From positions 17,431,926-17,495,925 of the forward strand of contig OZ022584.1 in assembly GCA_963669155.1 (NCBI GenBank): a stretch of DNA of 64,000 nucleotides, read 5' to 3'. A model generated the notes under the pieces. It made no database searches and was not told where the DNA came from. It saw nothing but the letters and a program-made list of their open reading frames with translations. Position numbers and translations under genes: made by a program. Origin of the DNA: Arbacia lixula. Taxonomy: Eukaryota > Echinodermata > Echinoidea > Arbacioida > Arbaciidae. This document shows, one piece after another, positions 59,577-64,000 of the stretch. Position 1 is the stretch's first letter. Each line of letters starts with the position of its first letter.

Positions 59577-60378
59577 TTAACCCTAATACTCCCGGGGTAT
59601 TTCAAAGCTTGTTATTACCGGGGAGGGGGGGGGGGCCATTATGGCCCTCCCCTGAGAACTCGGCCATGGGTCGCCCGATTGCCTCAAAATTTTGCACAAG
59701 GGTAAAGAATTATGTAATCTACAAAGTTGTATAGCTAAATTTACGAAAGCCCTTTTATTTTTTTTTAAATAATTAATTTATGCTAATTTATGCGAGAAAT
59801 CATAGATTTTTGTATTTCTCACTAAATAAAGCCTCAGGAATAGCAATTTTTGGTACAAATGTCTTTCATAACTCCCTCATCAATTCTTGAAAGAAAAAGA
59901 TAGGCTGTGGTAATTATTTCTTATGTATTTTATTGTTTTTCAATTTTCTTATGTATTTCTTTGTTTTTCGTTGTGATTCAGATGCGTATGCGTGGGTGTG
60001 GGTGTCTGTGTGGGTGTGTGTGGGTGTGTGTTTGTGTGTGTGTGTGTGTGTGGTAATTATTTACACTATTCGAAACAATGATAACACTTATTAGAAAAGT
60101 ATTTACATAAATTGGAAAAGCAGATTTTATCCATAGGGTTATACACAGTCACATAGAGAAATAGCGAAATTTCAGTGACATGTGTTCGGTAAACGTAATC
60201 TGACACCCGCACGGTAGGTCCGATTGCCATAAATTTGGTATCAAAATGTGCGGGAAGGATCAGAGAAAAAAGTTAAGAAATTTCGTTTCGAAATATTGAG
60301 GCGTTAGGAAGAACCGACAAAACTTCGACAGGGGGGGGCCATAATGGCCCCCCCCCCCCCCGGGAGTATTAGGGTTAA
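59577..60378. mobile_element. TTAA element family E, copy 2
   Basis: This 802-bp copy has termini TTAACCCTAATACTCCCGGG and CGGGAGTATTAGGGTTAA. It has the same subterminal GGCCATTATGGCC and GGCCATAATGGCC palindromes with shorter G/C runs, and the same TG microsatellite in a slightly different length. Apart from tract lengths and scattered changes it matches copy 1 end to end. Confidence 0.8.
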
Positions 60379-60832
60379 AGCTCAAAACAATGTTTTACAA
60401 TGTGCTTACAATTTCTGCATACAATTTATGATAATTCAACTACCAGTACAAGCTTCTTAATGCTATATGATACTTAAACTATGAAGTATTCACAATCAAC
60501 AGTTACTCTTATCAGTTTAGTATCAATGTGGATCTTAAATCTCAAGAAGTACTCTTCCAAGCAATAATACTCGGTAAATGATAGATAAGAATTCTAGAAA
60601 TGTTAGCAACTTTCAAATACGTGTATAGCACTTCTCTCCGAACCCTGAAAAGAAAACGTAGGATGGAGCAAATCAATTTTATAACCAGCACACACGAATT
60701 GGACCATGACTCCTACGAATGTCAAACTCTCTTCATCAAGTGACTGCGAACAAGTGTACTGAAATGTCCAGGAGAAGGGCATGTCCAGGTGTTTCTTGGC
60801 TATCCATGCCCGGTGAGGCGTGACAATTGAGC

Positions 60833-61123
60833 CTAGCGGACCAATGGTTGAGCAAGCTCCTCAATCCTGGGTGGACAGCGGGCCTTCTTGGCCGCATCGC
60901 TGACGATAAACGCATCGGGGTTGAATTGCACATGGTCCATGGTGGCGCGCATGATGGGAGTGGAGAGCTCGTTGGTGCGGGAGGTTGCCGTGGCACGGCG
61001 GGCCGCCCTCGTGATGGACCACTGGACGGGCTTGTCCGGCTGGTAACCGTCGGCAACATTCTTCGGCTTGGCCAGCTCCAGCTGCCGGGCGGATGCGTTG
61101 GCAACCTTGGCAGTGTCCGTCAC
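60833..61123 (-). CDS. THEG-repeat gene, last exon
   Basis: Acceptor TTGCCCAG before VTDTAKVANASARQLELAKP. It holds two and a half repeats: KPVQWSITRAARRATATSRT and FIVSDAAKKARCPPRIEELA, ending QPLVR and TAG (60835-60833). It is GC-rich compared with its flanks, so the antisense frames are shadows. Confidence 0.85.
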   Translation of the reverse strand: MTDTAKVANASARQLELAKPKNVADGYQPDKPVQWSITRAARRATATSRTNELSTPIMRATMDHVQFNPDAFIVSDAAKKARCPPRIEELAQPLVR

Positions 61124-63034
61124 CTGGGCAAGAACAATCAACAGTTTTCAGACGGAACGTCAATCTATGGCCGAGAACTACTTGATTCAATTTGCAGGTA
61201 TGATCTAGGTTATGCATGCACACAGGTCGCTGTATAATGATTGTAACTTAAAACAATCCTGACTATATACCATGTAAACAGCCATTGAGCTCATGGCATT
61301 GTACTTGTTTTCTACAGTAGTTAAAATTAATTGTAAGTTTCCTGCCAAGTGCAATATGGTCTTGATGTAATAGTAAGTGACATTCATATCTGTTCAGTAA
61401 TTACATGTATTATTAATACTGTTTCAATATCATTGTCTTGACACATATCCATGCTATCCGTTTATCTTGCTTCTCTACTACCTACTTTTCTTGTTCAGGT
61501 TCATTATTTTCGCCCTCTGTTTTGTCTCTCTTATTTGCCTTGCCTTCATCTCCGCTCTCCTTTGTCATAATTATGAAGCGATATCCTATGCCCTGCTGCA
61601 TGGTGCCTTACAATCATTGCACCTGGCAATCACCATGACAACAGCTACTCTGCTGGAAGATGATAGGCTGGCTATGACTGTCCATGTCACCTTACAATCA
61701 TCACAAACTGGCAATCACTATGACAACAACTACATTGTGCCATGATGATAACCTTTGACTGTGTGGGCCACTTACCGGCCACTTGGGTTCCCTGAAGGGG
61801 CCATTGGGCCTACTCTTGGGCCTGGCTAGCATCTCGATCCTTGACGAGGCTTGTGCACTCTTGGCTGTCGGACTCACAATGGTTTCAACCTGGAATAAAA
61901 TGGAATAAATTTTATTGCAAATGATGTGTTGAATATTTTTTCCCCCATTCTTTTCTGAGCCTGCATATTTGCCAGCTAGCTTTCCTTCTTATACAAAGCA
62001 GCGCGCCACCTGTATTATTCGCTGCATGGACAAAAGACAAAAGGCTATCAAAAAACTTCAAATTCCTTATGATGGGGCACAATCAAGCTGTGCCCTTTTG
62101 CTTCCTGCAATTACACGACACATTCTGACATTCTGAACTGGACCATGGTTCACGAAGCCAGAAAATCTAACCATGAGCAATGGGTTAACAAAATGTGTAG
62201 CTTTCAATTCATCATGGAATATAAAAGACCGTTTTCCAATATCAAGACAGAACAACACACTATTCCCTCCAAGGACCAAATTGTGGTTGTTGTTTGAAAT
62301 AAAGGGAGGAAAAAAGCTTGAGGTATGTTTGTCTTAATCATGTTACATCTTTAAACAAGATGAAACCTCAAACTTTAGAATACACTTGACTGAGGCTGGT
62401 GAACTCACTGTTCTGGGAACGACGTAGTCTTTGTGAGGTGTCTTAGGTCTCGCCAGGTACTCAAGCCTCTCCTTCTCTAGCGCCCTCTTTGCTGGGTCAC
62501 TTACATACCAGATGGGAGACTTTCGTCCGCAGCTGAATGCATGTTGTGGTCTGCAAAAGAGATTGTTAAGATTTAAAGGGCTATTCCACTCCAAAAATGT
62601 GTGTTCTAATTAGAAGGAGAGCAAACAAGTTTGAGGGAAATCAGACAATAATAAAATTATAAATGTTGTAATGATATGAACATTGGCATTTGTGAACAAT
62701 GTCTAACTGCTTGAATTTTCAGCAGTCCTTTCTTGCATCTCATGAGTTCCTGTAAAAAATAATAAATTTGGAAAGATCTGTTCAAAAGTGGTCATATTGC
62801 CAACTAATTACTATTTTGTAAGTCACTACGCATTTTGAAGAAGTACATCATCAGATAAATTAGTACTTCAAGCCTTGATTCATCTTGAATTCTCACCTGT
62901 CTTCTCTGAATGCTGCCGGAGGCCTCTTGTAGTTTGCGAGGCTTTCTAACCTCTCTGTTGGAGTTGCTTTCATTGCTAGAGGGCTCACTTCCCAAATCAC
63001 TGAATTACGGCCACAGCTGTATACATGGATGTGT
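60833..63034 (-). CDS. THEG-repeat (SPMAP2-like) sperm-associated protein, four exons, 5' end outside window
   Basis: This is a testicular-haploid-expressed-gene repeat protein. Relatives are sperm flagellar microtubule-associated proteins. Minus-strand exons 63034-62897, 62550-62409, 61889-61776 and 61123-60833 join in frame (684 coding nt plus the carried base) to TAG. Each exon carries one or more repeats of the form S-x-A...R-x-x-x-LAxPK. Examples are ERLESLANYKRPP, EKERLEYLARPKTPH, SSRIEMLARPKSRPNGP, ARQLELAKPKNVADGYQPDK and PPRIEELAQPLVR. Tyr/Trp-rich starts (SVIWEVSPLA, SPIWYVSDPA, PVQWSITRAA) fit the family. Exon 63034 begins mid-codon, so an upstream exon must lie beyond 63034, probably outside the window. 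Orthology to THEG, THEGL or another member is not settled. Confidence 0.82.
61776..61889 (-). CDS. THEG-repeat gene, exon n-1
   Basis: Acceptor TTTTATTCCAG, donor TGGCCG|GTAAGT. Exactly 38 codons, phase 0 both sides: VETIVSPTAKSAQASSRIEM then LARPKSRPNGPFREPKWP. One repeat per exon; a symmetric phase-0 module. Confidence 0.83.
62409..62550 (-). CDS. THEG-repeat gene, exon n-2
   Basis: Acceptor CTCTTTTGCAG, donor AGAACA|GTGAGT. PQHAFSCGRKSPIWYVSDPA then KRALEKERLEYLARPKTPHK and DYVVPRT. Two leading bases come from the previous exon (phase 2). Confidence 0.84.
62897..63034 (-). CDS. THEG-repeat gene, exon n-3
   Basis: Acceptor ATCTTCCAG, donor AGACAG|GTGAGA. HIHVYSCGRNSVIWEVSPLA then MKATPTERLESLANYKRPPA. 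It is closely similar to the next exon (CGRxSxIWxVSP and a later LExLAxxK), so the two look like a tandem exon duplication. Confidence 0.82.
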
Positions 63035-63116
63035 CTGGAAGATAAAACAAGGAACACAAATACATAGCATTTTTCGCTTTAATATGCCAAACTAGTTCAA
63101 TGTAGCACCACTATTT

Positions 63117-63357
63117 TGCCCTGATTTAATAAAAGGAAGCAAGACACACAACAAAAACTGCTTGTAACTTAGCCAATTGCATCTGTTCTTTGCATTGGCA
63201 TCAGTGCAATACCACACCATGTTATATTGAACATATTTCTTTTCTACATTATAAATTATTTGACATGTTCAAATGAATGCTTGGTACAATCTAAAAACAT
63301 AAATCAATCTCAATTGAGTAAAATGTCACTTGCTTCCTTTTAGTCAAAGTAGGGTAG
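63117..63357. mobile_element. MITE family D, copy 2
   Basis: GCCCTGATTTAATAAAAGG at the left (degraded) and CCTTTTAGTCAAAGTAGGGT at the right, with the shared interior word TTGCATTGGCATCAGTGCAA and ACACCATGTTA, match 30438-30679. Confidence 0.65.
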
Positions 63358-63535
63358 TATTTGCGGATCAAGGGGATACCGTGCATCTGAGTCCCTTGGG
63401 TTTTCTTCCCCTTTCCTAAATGTAATATTTGCGGAGAAAGTGGGGAGAAACAGCTCTAAATATTGTACAAAAATATTTGGTTATCTGTACGTGTTTAAGT
63501 ATGCAAGAGGTCAAGTACTGGTAATTTTTGATATT

Positions 63536-63749
63536 GGCACTTCCACAGGTTTGGTTAAAGTCGTGTAACATGAGTAACCAAAGTTTCTGCGCTGAGGATA
63601 TGATTGCGTTTCATGGAACGGTGGACTGTTTGCTTCCTAAATACTTATTAAATACTTATTATAGTTCTGCAGAACTATAAAAGAATATAAAATAAAGAAG
63701 ATTTGGTTTCTCATGTTACACGACTTTAACCAAACCTGTGGAATTGCCC
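63536..63749. mobile_element. MITE with ~45-bp terminal inverted repeats (CCACAGGTTTGGTTAAAG)
   Basis: GGCACTTCCACAGGTTTGGT then TAAAGTCGTGTAACATGAG mirrors the right end, CTCATGTTACACGACTTTA then ACCAAACCTGTGGAATTGCC. The 214-bp element has no frame; a C run (63769-63790) follows it. Confidence 0.75.
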
Positions 63750-64000
63750 ATCTCTACTCACTTCTTGTCCCCCCCCCCCCCCCCCCCCCCGTAATTCTGA
63801 AGCTCTATGTTATACAAAAAAAAATGGACAACATTTAACAGAGATGCCACCCTTAATAAAAACATTTCAGTATTCTAAAGGCTAAAAATCAGTACTGTGA
63901 TGGAACAAAAATCACTTTTTTTCAAATAAAGACAATAGAGCAACCCATGAACTAGAACTTATGAAATCAGTATTTTGTATGAAACCTTCAGTATTCTTCT

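Larger units (their letters stand above)
56238..60832 (+). other. Gene-free span between NOP16 and the THEG-repeat gene
   Basis: It begins with the NOP16 3' UTR (candidate AATAAA at about 56943). It also holds the MITE at 56326-56495 and AT-rich unique DNA. A probable TTAAAGGGT-ended element lies at about 58724-59349 (right end GTAGTTCACTCCAAG in inverse). Family E copy 2 is at 59577-60378. The ~100-codon open frame near 58770 lies inside that repeat and looks noncoding. Confidence 0.45.

Noticed and set aside
60736-61237. Antisense and shifted frames of 100-136 codons over the last THEG exon
   Set aside because: Only the frame with LAxPK repeats splices in phase with upstream exons.

Overview
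The window looks like nuclear DNA of a marine invertebrate deuterostome, most likely an echinoderm and plausibly a sea urchin. The grounds are AT-rich DNA with short GT-AG-bounded exons, long introns, very many short palindromic DNA transposons (MITEs), frequent TACATGTAC-type motifs, Tc1 and CR1/Jockey-like elements, and long poly(dG)/poly(dC) tracts. The species is an inference; no base in the window names it.

Six protein-coding genes were rebuilt by hand from splice sites, reading phase and recognised protein families. (1) SLC39A13-like (ZIP13) zinc transporter, minus strand, 1-13943, three exons seen, 3' part outside the window. (2) A divergent SLC16/monocarboxylate-transporter-like MFS carrier, plus strand, 20528-29610, four exons, 562 aa. 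(3) ARL10-like small GTPase, plus strand, 33149-38538, four exons, 233 aa. (4) HIGD2A-like cytochrome oxidase assembly factor, minus strand, 46706-48046, two exons, 118 aa. (5) NOP16-like ribosome-biogenesis protein, plus strand, 49754-56237, five exons, 189 aa. (6) A THEG-repeat (SPMAP2-like) sperm protein, minus strand, 60833-63034, four exons seen, 5' part outside the window. All internal junctions use GT-AG and keep phase.

ARL10, HIGD2A and NOP16 are also neighbours on human 5q35, with NOP16 and HIGD2A head to head. The middle of the window therefore looks like an old conserved block in which the divergent pair has been flipped relative to ARL10.

Most of the remaining DNA is repeats. Layout: 0-14 kb, SLC39A13 introns packed with MITEs and a three-layer nest (a TTAA MITE holding a Tc1 relic holding another MITE). 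14-20.5 kb, intergenic, with Z-DNA-like and G-rich tracts, microsatellites, an inverted pair, tandem duplications and an 88-bp retroposed poly(A) fragment. 20.5-29.6 kb, SLC16-like gene, whose intron 1 carries a broken CR1/Jockey-group LINE with a PHD-like finger and whose intron 2 carries a minisatellite with higher-order structure. 33-38.5 kb, ARL10, with a Mutator-like nonautonomous element in intron 1, a tandem array of exon-3 ends in intron 3 and a LINE 3' fragment split by a long palindromic MITE. 38.5-46.7 kb, gene-poor, probably the facing 3' ends of ARL10 and HIGD2A. 48-56 kb, the HIGD2A/NOP16 divergent promoter and NOP16, whose introns hold a second Mutator-like copy, nested TTAA elements and a 76-bp satellite that appears to derive from a MITE. 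56-64 kb, a second copy of the G-tract TTAA element, the THEG gene and further MITEs.

I found no CRISPR, operon, toxin or phage-like system. The novelty here is in repeat architecture, gene order and exon evolution.
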